Of a DNA stretch of 64,000 nucleotides, positions 18,495-26,302 are shown in pieces. Every line of letters starts with the position of its first letter. Position 1 is the first letter of the stretch. The notes below the pieces were generated by a model. That model saw nothing but the letters and a program-made list of their open reading frames with translations. It made no database searches and had not been told where the DNA came from. The position numbers were made by a program, and so were the translations under genes. Source of the stretch: Rhizobium sp. Leaf306 (lineage in GTDB: Bacteria; Pseudomonadota; Alphaproteobacteria; Rhizobiales; Rhizobiaceae); contig NZ_LMNX01000002.1 of NCBI RefSeq assembly GCF_001423425.1, forward strand, positions 434,001 to 498,000. Direction: 5' to 3'.

Positions 18495-18547
18495 TGCGAG
18501 TGCCCCCACACCGCCGTCACATGCAGCGGTAGGCATTGAAGACTGCT

Positions 18548-19018
18548 ATGATAAAACGTGTGGCTCTCTATGCACGCTATTCCACCGATCAGCAGAACCT
18601 CGCACCCATTGAAACTCAAGTCCATCTTGGAACAGCGTTCGTTGAAAAGCATGGCCGGCGACTGCACGAAGTATACGTAGATGCCGGGGTGAGTGGAGCG
18701 AGCTTCGAGACGCGGCCCGGCCTTCAGTCTATGTTGAGTGAACCGTGCCAGGGAGCATTTGACGTACTGCTATGCCTGACCCTTGATCGCCTATCACGCG
18801 ATTTGGAGCACAGCGCCCGAATACTGAAGCTCCTGCATTTCCATGAGGTGGTAGAGCTTTGTACCGTTCACGGCGGAACAGCGGAGCGTCGCGTGTCGCG
18901 CCTCAGTGCTGTGGAGGATCATGTTCAACACGAGGTTCCCGAGCTACGAATTGTCATGGACGAGCTTTGGATGCGGGCAAGACGCGAGCAGCAACGCCGA
19001 TTTCTCCGTAAAGTGTAA
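18548..19018 (+). pseudogene. Truncated large serine recombinase
   Basis: The first roughly 115 residues match the catalytic domain of large serine recombinases: MIKRVALYARYSTDQQNLAP with the nucleophile in RYSTDQQ, VSGASFETRPGLQSML and LCLTLDRLSRDLEH. After about ELCTVHGGTAE, where intact homologues continue with further catalytic-domain helices and several hundred residues of DNA-binding domain, the sequence becomes unrelated and stops at about 156 residues. A frameshift or deletion is likely, and I cannot restore a longer frame nearby. Treated as a remnant. It lies convergent with the reverse transcriptase gene. Confidence 0.7.
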
Positions 19019-19098
19019 GGCAGTCTTTCGATGGCTGAGAGGCGCTTGGATACCGATACTTGTTGCAACTTGTTTAAAGTCGCATAGGTGAAGCAGCG

Positions 19099-20490
19099 CT
19101 AAGCCTCAGTTTCGGAAGGACGCAGCGGAATGCCGAGGCGATTTTCGATGTCACGTATAAATGCAGGTCTTTTACCGCGACGCTCATTCGCATCTGCGAA
19201 GTCTGGCAGAAGGTCGGCCAGATCCGGGTATTCCCCATGTCGACTGTGATGCCGCTGGAAGTAATTGGTGACACTGCGAATTGCGAGAATGTACTCGCGG
19301 GAGAGGTGAGGTGCATTGAAAGCAAGTTTCGCCCATAGCTGTGCGCTAAACCGTTCGGTCTCCTCTTGGCCGTCTTCCCAGACATAGCCCCGCTGCCAGT
19401 GGCGAAGTCGTTGTATCGCATTCCGAACTTGGTCGAGTGCCCCTTCACGCTCGTTGGTTGATAGCTCGATTGCCTGTAGGATATGGTTGGTCGCTGCCGT
19501 GTCAGGCATCCACTGAATACGGCTCCCGTTCCAATAGCCATCGTGGCCGAGAAAATTGATGCCGCTGGGTCCGGTTATTAGGCATTCTTTGCGCGGCTTC
19601 AGCCCCAGAGGACCACATTGGTGTTCGCTTGCGCGACCCACAAGGATTGCATCTGCTGTTTCAATGCTGCTGATAGTCTCGCCGAGGATCAGGATGTTGT
19701 CCGCGTAGGACATCACGCGGACATCACCGGGCATCGCCTCTAAGAGGTCTGCCACAAGAAGTTCGGCGGCAGCAGGTGAAGCGGCGCTTCCTTGTGCCAA
19801 CATGCCTCTGGGGGGAAGAGGCGCATCATCAATAGCCTCGGTAGAATGCATAGCAGTCAAGCCGGTATCACCGTGCCTGTAGCCGATAACATTCCGCACT
19901 ACCGAACCCGGTAGCGGCCTTAGCAATGTCGCAAGACCTTGGAGGTCCACGCTAGGATAGAATTGATCGATGTCCCGTTCTATCCCGTGAATGAACCCGT
20001 GCTGGGCATGCTCATTAACCGCCATCAAGGCGGCTTTGACGCCCCCTTCTAGCGTGAAATGCCGACCTGATGGAAGAGGAAACATAGCCCGGATCACGTC
20101 AGCGACCATGGTTTGCAGAGCGTGCTTCCCCGGACCAAAATCAAACGTGGTGCGGCGACGTTTGTGTGGTGCGGGTTGCACCGTAGTCGTCCTGACATAC
20201 TCAGCGAAATGATATGTAGCTGTCATGCGGGCAGCTAGCTCCCGCATCGCTTCTGGAGGATGTGTGCGGAGCCTGCGTTTAGCTTGAACGCTCCTCAGCA
20301 GGTAGAGCAGCTTAAAGTTCGTATGACCGAGAAACCTCAAAATCAAAAGCCGCTGCTTGTCCCGATTGGGTGCATGAGCGATTTGGCGAAGGGCGGCATC
20401 TCTGCGGTTCCCATGACCTAAAACCTCAGCAACAAAATCAGGATGGTCGGTTGCGTAATGAGTGAAGTGGTATCGAGGCGCATATGTCAT
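19099..20490 (-). CDS. Stand-alone reverse transcriptase with YADN motif
   Basis: A 463-residue RNA-directed DNA polymerase. Motif A is IERDIDQFYPSVD (about residues 170-182, probable catalytic Asp173), motif B is GMLAQGSAASPAAAELL (about 229-245) and motif C is VMSYADNILIL (about 259-269). Motif C reads Tyr-Ala-Asp-Asn where most reverse transcriptases have YADD, so the second catalytic-motif Asp is Asn. INFLGHDGYW (about 312-321) resembles the motif D/E area. No group II intron maturase or HNH domain is present, and no DGR variable repeat was noticed. It is the last gene before attR, a common place for defence cargo. The exact class (retron, unknown-group or other) cannot be set by eye. Confidence 0.85.
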   Translation of the reverse strand: MTYAPRYHFTHYATDHPDFVAEVLGHGNRRDAALRQIAHAPNRDKQRLLILRFLGHTNFKLLYLLRSVQAKRRLRTHPPEAMRELAARMTATYHFAEYVRTTTVQPAPHKRRRTTFDFGPGKHALQTMVADVIRAMFPLPSGRHFTLEGGVKAALMAVNEHAQHGFIHGIERDIDQFYPSVDLQGLATLLRPLPGSVVRNVIGYRHGDTGLTAMHSTEAIDDAPLPPRGMLAQGSAASPAAAELLVADLLEAMPGDVRVMSYADNILILGETISSIETADAILVGRASEHQCGPLGLKPRKECLITGPSGINFLGHDGYWNGSRIQWMPDTAATNHILQAIELSTNEREGALDQVRNAIQRLRHWQRGYVWEDGQEETERFSAQLWAKLAFNAPHLSREYILAIRSVTNYFQRHHSRHGEYPDLADLLPDFADANERRGKRPAFIRDIENRLGIPLRPSETEA

Positions 20491-20670
20491 CGCTCAGGTC
20501 TAAATTGACGCCTTAGATTTGACCAGCGGATTGATGAGCCGCGACTGTTGGATGAGTGCAAAAACACGTAAGATAGGCCTTGGAAATTGTAACACGTCGG
20601 TGTTACACAGATGCAACCAGTTTCACCTTAAGTGTTTGAAACTTATAGCGTGGACTTTTCGTTCTTCCCC
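20491..20670. other. Region upstream of the reverse transcriptase, up to attR
   Basis: About 180 bp between the reverse transcriptase start and the right end of the island. It contains the TCTAA/TTAGA inverted repeat (20499-20517) and the strong 8-4-8 inverted repeat at 20588-20607. It must hold the gene's promoter if that lies inside the island, and could encode a short structured RNA, but no retron-like msr/msd structure could be confirmed by eye. Confidence 0.4.
20588..20607. repeat. 8-4-8 inverted repeat near attR
   Basis: TGTAACAC-GTCG-GTGTTACA, perfect arms, 63 bp inside attR. It matches the 9767-9786 motif near attL in geometry and in 18 of 20 arm-consensus terms (TGTnACAC-N4-GTGTnACA), suggesting binding by one island protein at both ends. 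Confidence 0.55.
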
Positions 20671-20689
20671 TCTCTCCGGGCCCACCATT
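20671..20689 (+). repeat. attR: right 19-bp direct repeat
   Basis: TCTCTCCGGGCCCACCATT, identical to the tRNA 3' end at 9688-9706. No tRNA body precedes it, so it is the element-derived duplicate. Confidence 0.9.
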
Positions 20690-21472
20690 GTTTTATCTAT
20701 TGCTTCGTAGCCTCATTGTAGCCGGACGCGAATTTCCGGAATTTTGTCACGAGGTTTAGTAACTCCACATCTGTGTGGTGCCGGTTGTGAAACGTTAGAT
20801 AGTCTCACCATGCTCCTCGGACAAATGTGTTCGTATCAGGTCTCTTCGGCTCGACACACGTCTCAGCGATTGCGATGGAGTAGTCACGAGGTCGCAACGC
20901 AATATGCGATCGATGCCTTCGTCACCTTGTTGAAGGCCGCCGTAGGGAACACCGCGCCTGCGGTTAGTAGCGCGAGGAGCAGTCCAGCTTGTTGCCAGCA
21001 TATCCACGCACGCAGTCCTTCCAAACGAGAGCCAAATCGTTTCCAATTCCCTCGTAGTGCAGTTTACTTTCTCTGCTAATTTCCGATTTCACCACGCTGA
21101 AAGATCCGGAAGAGGTTGGGACCTCCCCATTGATGTAGTTGATACCTCCATTCGCTTCTGCCGATCTCTACGAAGAGAGACTCCGCCCACGCCGACTAAT
21201 GGTTCAACATAGGCCCCGCCAGCTATCAAGTCGTCATCGACGATGACTGCAACCTACCTAGACCTCCTCGGGACCATCTGGGTATCGTTGCCGCCGATCA
21301 AATTTGTCATTGTGCCGAATAGCGGGCTCTTCAAAACCCCGTACCTAATCGCAACTGCGTCGTCTTTGCCTGCAAATTCAGGACTATTCGCGGTCCAATT
21401 GGGACTACCATTCAGAGCCGCGCAAAGCTGGCCGTGCAGCAGACTCAGTCAGTCCTGCTGCTTTTCTTTCAA
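20690..21472. other. Gene-poor stretch beyond the island
   Basis: About 780 bp with no ORF I can assign to a family. Composition is more mixed than in the surrounding genes. It may contain decayed remnants of other elements that used the same tRNA site, but no specific remnant was recognised. Confidence 0.4.
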
Positions 21473-22756
21473 TCAATCCCCGAAGAAGCTCAACCCGATC
21501 AAGCCATTTGCGGCAAAGCCGGCGGCGGCCGTTGCAAGGGGGAGATAGATCCGCGACATAAGCGGACTCAAGGTACCCCATCTGAAGCTCGCGGCCTGCT
21601 TGATCTTTTGAGACTGGCGGATCTTTTCGGCATTCGCCTTGCGGATCTCGGTGGCCTGCTGGCGGGCCTGCGCCCGCTCGGCGATACGTGCATCTATCCG
21701 TTGCTGGCGTTTCACCTGCTTGGTTCGTTCGCGGATCTCTTCGTAAGATTTACCCTGGTTGAGATGTCCTTCCCGGCCGATCCGCTCATCGATAACGAGC
21801 GACTGCTGGTAGATCTGTTGAAGCTGTTCGGTGGGAATGCCTGGCGTGCAGAAATAGTGCTCGAACATCGCCATGTTGAAATGCAGCACGGATTGCGCCA
21901 CGTGCCGGCCGTCCATCCCCCACTGGTTGCGATAAACGTGGCTCACCGCCTCATAGGAGGGGAAATAATAGAGTGACGAATCATTCGGCGAACGGTCGCG
22001 ATAGAACTGGTCAAAGGCGGCTCGGATAATAGCCTTGGAAACGGAGTTCGCCGCAATCGCACTCACCGACCGGAATGTAGCCGTCAGCGGAATCGGCGAC
22101 ACTGAAAACATGATCTTCGCCTCCGGCCGGAATCGGCGGATGATCTCGTAGATGGCGTTGATATTTCTCAGTGTCTCCTCGAAGGTGGAGACGCGGAACT
22201 TGTGGCGAGAAGCATCGAACTTGTCCTTCGGCACGGCGCGCCAGAACACTTCCTTGGTCGGCTCGTCATACCAGATCTCCGACAGGCCGAGCGTGATGAT
22301 GAACATCTCCGCCTCGTCGAACAGTTGCTTGGTGACGAGCCGCACTTCTTCGCCATACCCAAATTCCTCGGCCTTGTAGCCGTGCCAGAGATCCCCCTCG
22401 GGCACCTTGTTCAGCCAGGCCCATTCGAACTGCTGCAGGATGGCGAATGTATTCACCATGCCATCGCCCATTTTTGTCACATAGGCCTTGTTGTCTTTCT
22501 TGGTCAGCACATTGTAGCCGCGATCGTGCAGATAGGTGCTGATATTGGTCGCGAAACAGGAACCGAAAGCAACGACCGGGGTTTCCTTCGCCAGAAAAGG
22601 CGCCGTCGGCTTCCAGCCTGCGATGATGTATTTGTCGATCGCGTCCGCCACCTTCAGCGAAGCGGGCGTGGGATAGAAATTCGTGTTCTCACCACGATAG
22701 AAGCTCTGGGAGGTCGTCTTCTTCTGACCATCCTGCTCATAAACAAATGTCGACAT
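21473..22756 (-). CDS. GSCFA domain-containing protein
   Basis: A 427-residue protein with a GSCFA domain, named after the motif seen here as VAFGSCFATNI (about residue 65). The family belongs to the SGNH hydrolase-like fold, where the Ser/Cys block holds the nucleophile; further blocks are FIITLGLSEIWYDE and FSVSPIPLTATF. A charged coiled-coil stretch (about 330-395, rich in Arg, Gln, Ala) and a C-terminal hydrophobic segment (LATAAAGFAANGLIGLSFFG) suggest membrane anchoring. Related domains occur in polysaccharide-modification loci; substrate unknown. The ATG at 22756 follows AAGGGG. No glycan genes lie nearby. Confidence 0.85.
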   Translation of the reverse strand: MSTFVYEQDGQKKTTSQSFYRGENTNFYPTPASLKVADAIDKYIIAGWKPTAPFLAKETPVVAFGSCFATNISTYLHDRGYNVLTKKDNKAYVTKMGDGMVNTFAILQQFEWAWLNKVPEGDLWHGYKAEEFGYGEEVRLVTKQLFDEAEMFIITLGLSEIWYDEPTKEVFWRAVPKDKFDASRHKFRVSTFEETLRNINAIYEIIRRFRPEAKIMFSVSPIPLTATFRSVSAIAANSVSKAIIRAAFDQFYRDRSPNDSSLYYFPSYEAVSHVYRNQWGMDGRHVAQSVLHFNMAMFEHYFCTPGIPTEQLQQIYQQSLVIDERIGREGHLNQGKSYEEIRERTKQVKRQQRIDARIAERAQARQQATEIRKANAEKIRQSQKIKQAASFRWGTLSPLMSRIYLPLATAAAGFAANGLIGLSFFGD

Positions 22757-23503
22757 CCAAAATCCCCTTCGAATATTCTTACAGAGTATTACCTCCTGAT
22801 AGCCAGTCAATATTTTCACCGTGAATGCAGCCTACCCGTGCAGCATGTCTGCTCGGATTGAAGCTTGTAGGCAACACCCTCTGCATGAACTCACCTTATG
22901 ACCACGGGCCGAGCCTTCAATCCTGATGGCATCCGGCTGTGCGAGCACACGTCTTGATCGCTTCCTGCAATCGATGAGCCTGTCGGACGATCCCGGTTTT
23001 GACGGCGCTATATCTTCTCTGATGAAAGCTCCCAACTCATGGTGCTCAAGGCTGATTTTATTTCGATGAATCTTACGTTGCACCAGTGAAGCACCAGAGC
23101 TTAGTGCTTGTACGCGACGTGAGCATAAGAGCTCACGATACATGTATTTGGATTCCCATGTGAGTTGGCACCGCATCAAGATACTTTGCGTCGCCGCCAT
23201 GCTTAACGCAGCTTGCAGCGGCTTCGGCAAAGTTTTTGCTGGTGCGTGGGAGACCTGTGACAGCAGTCGTTTCGACTGAGCGAGAGGTCCGGTTCATAGC
23301 TGATCCTGCGAGGTCGTCGTTCAAAAGATCGCAACAAGATCAGCGGAGGGCGGAGGGGCGATTTAGCACTAACAGCATTGCTTTTGCTGCGCTAATCGAA
23401 TTTCTCCGTGTCCACCACATCAACCATACTTATTAACATCGTGCGAGCGAGCGATCCGTCCCCTCAGTATCGGCAGGTGACTGGAGAGCCCTCGGATCCG
23501 TTT
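22757..23503. other. Gene-poor stretch
   Basis: About 750 bp without a supported gene. The upper part presumably carries the GSCFA promoter. No strong repeats, tRNA or terminators noticed. Confidence 0.4.
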
Positions 23504-23911
23504 TCAGCCCCTTTCGGCAAGGGCAACGGCCCGCGCGACGATACGGGCGAGTGTTCCGTCGTTGAAGGCCTGGGCCAGCATTCCCTCGTTGAATCGATCA
23601 CCGCGCACCAGCGTTGTCAAAAGGTGGGCCATATCATCCTGTGAAGCGGTTTCGATCGCCATCGGCGTCGTGATCATATGCTGGTAACGCTGGCGAAAAC
23701 CGTCGCTTAACCAGTCGATTTCCGGCCGCACCCAATTGCCTGAAACCACGGCTTCGATAAAACCAAGTCCGCCTTCCGAGAAGGCGTAGTAGGGAGACTG
23801 CATGACGCCGGCTTCCGTCCCTCCGCCTGACCACGCGCCGAATGTGAAGTCCGGGTCGGCGAAGACGGCTCCGTACGCGAGGAGAGGGGCCATATCGGGT
23901 GGTGGCTGCAT
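23504..23911 (-). CDS. DUF6508 domain-containing protein
   Basis: A 135-residue cytoplasmic protein. The sequence from MQPPPDMAPLLAYGAVF through YYAFSEGGLGFIEAVVSGNW to HLLTTLVRGDRFNEGMLAQA matches the small DUF6508 family, which has no known function but has a helical pattern and a conserved RGDRFxEG motif. The start at 23911 is chosen because the upstream in-frame part lacks family similarity. It is divergent from the next gene. Confidence 0.75.
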   Translation of the reverse strand: MQPPPDMAPLLAYGAVFADPDFTFGAWSGGGTEAGVMQSPYYAFSEGGLGFIEAVVSGNWVRPEIDWLSDGFRQRYQHMITTPMAIETASQDDMAHLLTTLVRGDRFNEGMLAQAFNDGTLARIVARAVALAERG

Positions 23912-24083
23912 GGTGGAATGCGTCCTTGCGGGTAAAGGGGTCTTGTCGACGTTTCGATTTGGGTTGCGAACGTGCTGGCGAGTTAAACCGGGTGGCCGAT
24001 CAACGGCAACAGAAGTTCGATCTGCGGGTCGGGATTTCCCCGGCGAGACCAATCTGGCCAGACTTGTGCGTCGATGATACTCC

Positions 24084-24605
24084 ATGCCGATCCGCAATAA
24101 GTGGCCGCAGCGACAGATGATGCATTTTCTTATTCGGCTGCTGGGAAGGCGCGAAGCGACCAGCGCTGCGGATCAGGCCTGGGTTGATGCGATTGAGGCT
24201 GCCTATCTCGCCAGCGAGTTCGGGCATCTGCGGATTTTTGCCGATGGGCGCAATGCCGGCCTGGATTACAGCCCGTTGCGGTTCGGCGGATATTACCGCT
24301 GCGTCGAGACGCTGCATGCCAACGGCGGCGGCATGATGGAGGCCGGCGAAGAGGCTTGGTTCCTTGGTTATTACGTTTTGCCCTATGACAACGTGCTTCG
24401 GCTGCACTTCCACGACGGGCGGCAGGAAAAGCTGATCACCTTTGCCGGGGTCTATCCGGAAACAGAAACGCTCATCTGTTCGGCCTTTGTCGACCGACCG
24501 GAGCGCTACCTGGAACAGGCACCCGCCCCAAGGGCCAAAGCTGCCGGCCTTGCTGTGCTGCGCGAAAAGCTGATTTCGTTGCGGAGAAGCCGCAGCCGTT
24601 GGTGA
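24084..24605 (+). CDS. Hypothetical protein
   Basis: A 173-residue protein I do not recognise. It has no signal peptide. The centre, ASEFGHLRIFADGRNAGLDY to YYVLPYDNVLRLHFHDGRQE, is rich in aromatic and acidic residues, and the C-terminus is basic. Codon use matches the chromosome. The start may also be Met12 or Met13, which begin a hydrophobic helix (MMHFLIRLLGRR). It is divergent from the DUF6508 gene. Confidence 0.6.
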   Translation: MPIRNKWPQRQMMHFLIRLLGRREATSAADQAWVDAIEAAYLASEFGHLRIFADGRNAGLDYSPLRFGGYYRCVETLHANGGGMMEAGEEAWFLGYYVLPYDNVLRLHFHDGRQEKLITFAGVYPETETLICSAFVDRPERYLEQAPAPRAKAAGLAVLREKLISLRRSRSRW

Positions 24606-24681
24606 AGGCTGATCCGGACCTCTTCCTATGCGCCGTAAGTGGCGGATCAATCGTTACGAACGGATCCTATCCCCAAACAAA

Positions 24682-24717
24682 AAAAGCGCCCCCCGCGATA
24701 TCGCGAAGAGCGCTTTT
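24682..24717 (-). terminator. Rho-independent terminator of the exported-protein gene at 24734
   Basis: Read on the minus strand, AAAAGCGC pairs with GCGCTTTT and continues into a T run (TTTTTTTGTTT). An inner GCGATATCGC palindrome strengthens the loop region. Confidence 0.8.
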
Positions 24718-24733
24718 GGGGAAAAACTGCTGA

Positions 24734-25051
24734 TTAGCAGTTGGTGCCCTGGACGGTTGTGCCGGTGTTGTTCGGGAGGTTGCCCGAGTTGGCTGCATCA
24801 CCTGGCTGGCCGCCGTTGTTGCACTTCTTGCTGCCTTCGCCCATCGTGCTGCTGCTCGGCATGGTGCTGTTGGTAGCTGTCGAATCGACGGTGCCGGAAG
24901 CTGCTGGCTTCGGCGGGATGTTGCCACCTTCGCCTGCGGTGTTCTGCTGTACGTTGCTGCGGTCTGCGGCGGTGCCGGACGTTGCCGTCTGGGCCATAGC
25001 CGACGTTGCGAGACCAGCGGAAAGGATCGTTACTGCGAGAAGCTTCATCAT
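24734..25051 (-). CDS. Small exported Ser/Thr/Asn-rich protein
   Basis: A 105-residue protein with a signal peptide (LAVTILSAGLATSAMAQ, cleavage near residue 21). The mature part is low complexity, rich in Ser, Thr, Gly and Asn, with one Cys in KKCNNGG and a terminal Cys. No named domain is recognised. A strong terminator follows on the same strand. Probably a periplasmic or secreted protein of unknown role. Confidence 0.7.
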   Translation of the reverse strand: MMKLLAVTILSAGLATSAMAQTATSGTAADRSNVQQNTAGEGGNIPPKPAASGTVDSTATNSTMPSSSTMGEGSKKCNNGGQPGDAANSGNLPNNTGTTVQGTNC

Positions 25052-25437
25052 TATGGTGTTTCCTTGTATTCCCTACGGTGACTTAACCCGATGGCGGGCA
25101 AAAGGTTTCCTCACATTAGCAAAAGATCTTCATGCGGGCGGGCCGTGGGTTTTTGACCATTGGCAACTTCGTCGGTTCGGGGAGGGTTCGGTTGCGTCAT
25201 TCGGGAGCGCGCTTGCCTTCGACTTCTCGGCCACTCGCTGGCGACTGGTCGGCCATGAGGCGGCGGCTGGGGGCGTTCTTGCATGGTCGGTTCGCTTCGT
25301 TCGCCATGCCGGAGCCCCGCTCTGTGGATAACCGCATCTCGGGCGAATTCCGGCTTTTGTCACCCCAGCAATTTTCTTGACCTTCGGCTTCAATTATAAG
25401 CAGCCTGCAGTTCAGGACCGCATGGGAGGCGAGACGG
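25052..25437. other. Intergenic region upstream of the liv-type operon
   Basis: About 385 bp without a supported gene; it should hold the operon promoter. No periplasmic binding-protein gene is present here, unlike most liv operons. Confidence 0.5.
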
Positions 25438-26301
25438 TTGCAGACGATTTTTAGCATCGGTATCGATGCGCTCGCCTATGGCATGATCCTGTTCGTGATT
25501 TCGATCGGGCTTTCAGTGACGATGGGGCTGATGCGGGTGGTCAATCTCGCCCACGGCGCCTTCGCGATGATCGGCGGCTATGTCGCTTCCTATATTTCGC
25601 GGGATCTCGGCCTCGGCTATGCGCCGGCCATTCTTGCAGCCGTGGTCGCCACGATCGTGATTGCGGTGCCGATCGAGCGGTTTCTCTATCGGCGCATCTA
25701 TGGCGCGCCTGAATTGACGCAGGTGCTGATGACGATCGGCATCACCTTTTGCATCATCGGGCTTGCCAATTACCTGATGGGGCCGACGCTGAAGACCATT
25801 CCGCTTTCGGATGTGCTGCAGCAGCCGGTCGATCTCGGTTTCCGCAGCATTTCCGCGCATCGTCTGTTTGCAATCTTCTGCGGTCTTGCCGTGGCACTTT
25901 GCCTGTGGCTTGCAATCGAGAAGACCGGTTTCGGCATCAGGTTGCGGGCCTCGGTCGACAATGCGGCGATGGCCTCAGCGCTCGGGGTTCGCACGGAAAT
26001 CATCTATGCGGTCAGCTTTGCGGTCGCGGTCGGTCTTGCGGCCTTCGGCGGCGTGGTCGGGGCCGAATTGCTGCCGGTCGAACCCTATTATGCGCTGCGC
26101 TATCTCGTGACATTCCTGGTCGTCGTTTCCGTCGGCGGGGCAGGCTCGATCGGGGGCACGCTGCTCGCCTGCCTGCTGCTCGGCGCGGTCGATACGACTG
26201 GCCGCTATCTGCTGCCCGAGTTCGGCGAGTTCTTCTTCTACCTTGCGGTGATCGCCATCATCTGCGTGTTTCCGAACGGCCTCATGAAGGGGGCCAAGTA
26301 G
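25438..26301 (+). CDS. Branched-chain amino-acid-type ABC transporter permease (LivH family)
   Basis: A 287-residue inner-membrane permease with about eight hydrophobic helices. LivH-family signatures are NLAHGAFAMIGGYVAS, VLMTIGITFCIIGLANYL and the coupling-loop segment ASALGVRTEIIYAVSF. The start is a TTG at 25438 preceded by GGGAGGCGAG; no in-frame ATG fits better. It opens an operon livH-livM-livG-livF followed by a PhnD-like gene and an ammonia-lyase-like gene. Substrates of this ABC class extend beyond Leu/Ile/Val to amides and aromatic compounds, so specificity is left open. Confidence 0.9.
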   Translation: MQTIFSIGIDALAYGMILFVISIGLSVTMGLMRVVNLAHGAFAMIGGYVASYISRDLGLGYAPAILAAVVATIVIAVPIERFLYRRIYGAPELTQVLMTIGITFCIIGLANYLMGPTLKTIPLSDVLQQPVDLGFRSISAHRLFAIFCGLAVALCLWLAIEKTGFGIRLRASVDNAAMASALGVRTEIIYAVSFAVAVGLAAFGGVVGAELLPVEPYYALRYLVTFLVVVSVGGAGSIGGTLLACLLLGAVDTTGRYLLPEFGEFFFYLAVIAIICVFPNGLMKGAK

Positions 26302-26302
26302 A

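Larger units (their letters stand above)
9688..20689 (+). mobile_element. tRNA-integrated genomic island of about 11 kb
   Basis: The 19 bp TCTCTCCGGGCCCACCATT at the tRNA 3' end (9688-9706) recurs in direct orientation at 20671-20689, exactly as expected for attL and attR of a tyrosine-integrase element. The integrase gene starts 82 bp inside the left repeat. The interior encodes DUF262, HEPN, KAP NTPase, PD-(D/E)XK nuclease, two serine recombinases and a reverse transcriptase, with no housekeeping genes and no phage structural or conjugation genes. It therefore looks like a small integrative or mobilisable cargo island rather than a prophage or complete ICE. Confidence 0.88.

Noticed and set aside
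19099..20490. Reverse transcriptase as part of a group II intron or a diversity-generating retroelement
   Set aside because: No maturase or HNH domain, no intron boundary or domain V-like RNA noticed, and no template/variable repeat pair or accessory protein nearby.
9688..20689. Island as a prophage or a full conjugative element
   Set aside because: No capsid, tail, terminase, lysis, relaxase or type IV secretion genes are present.
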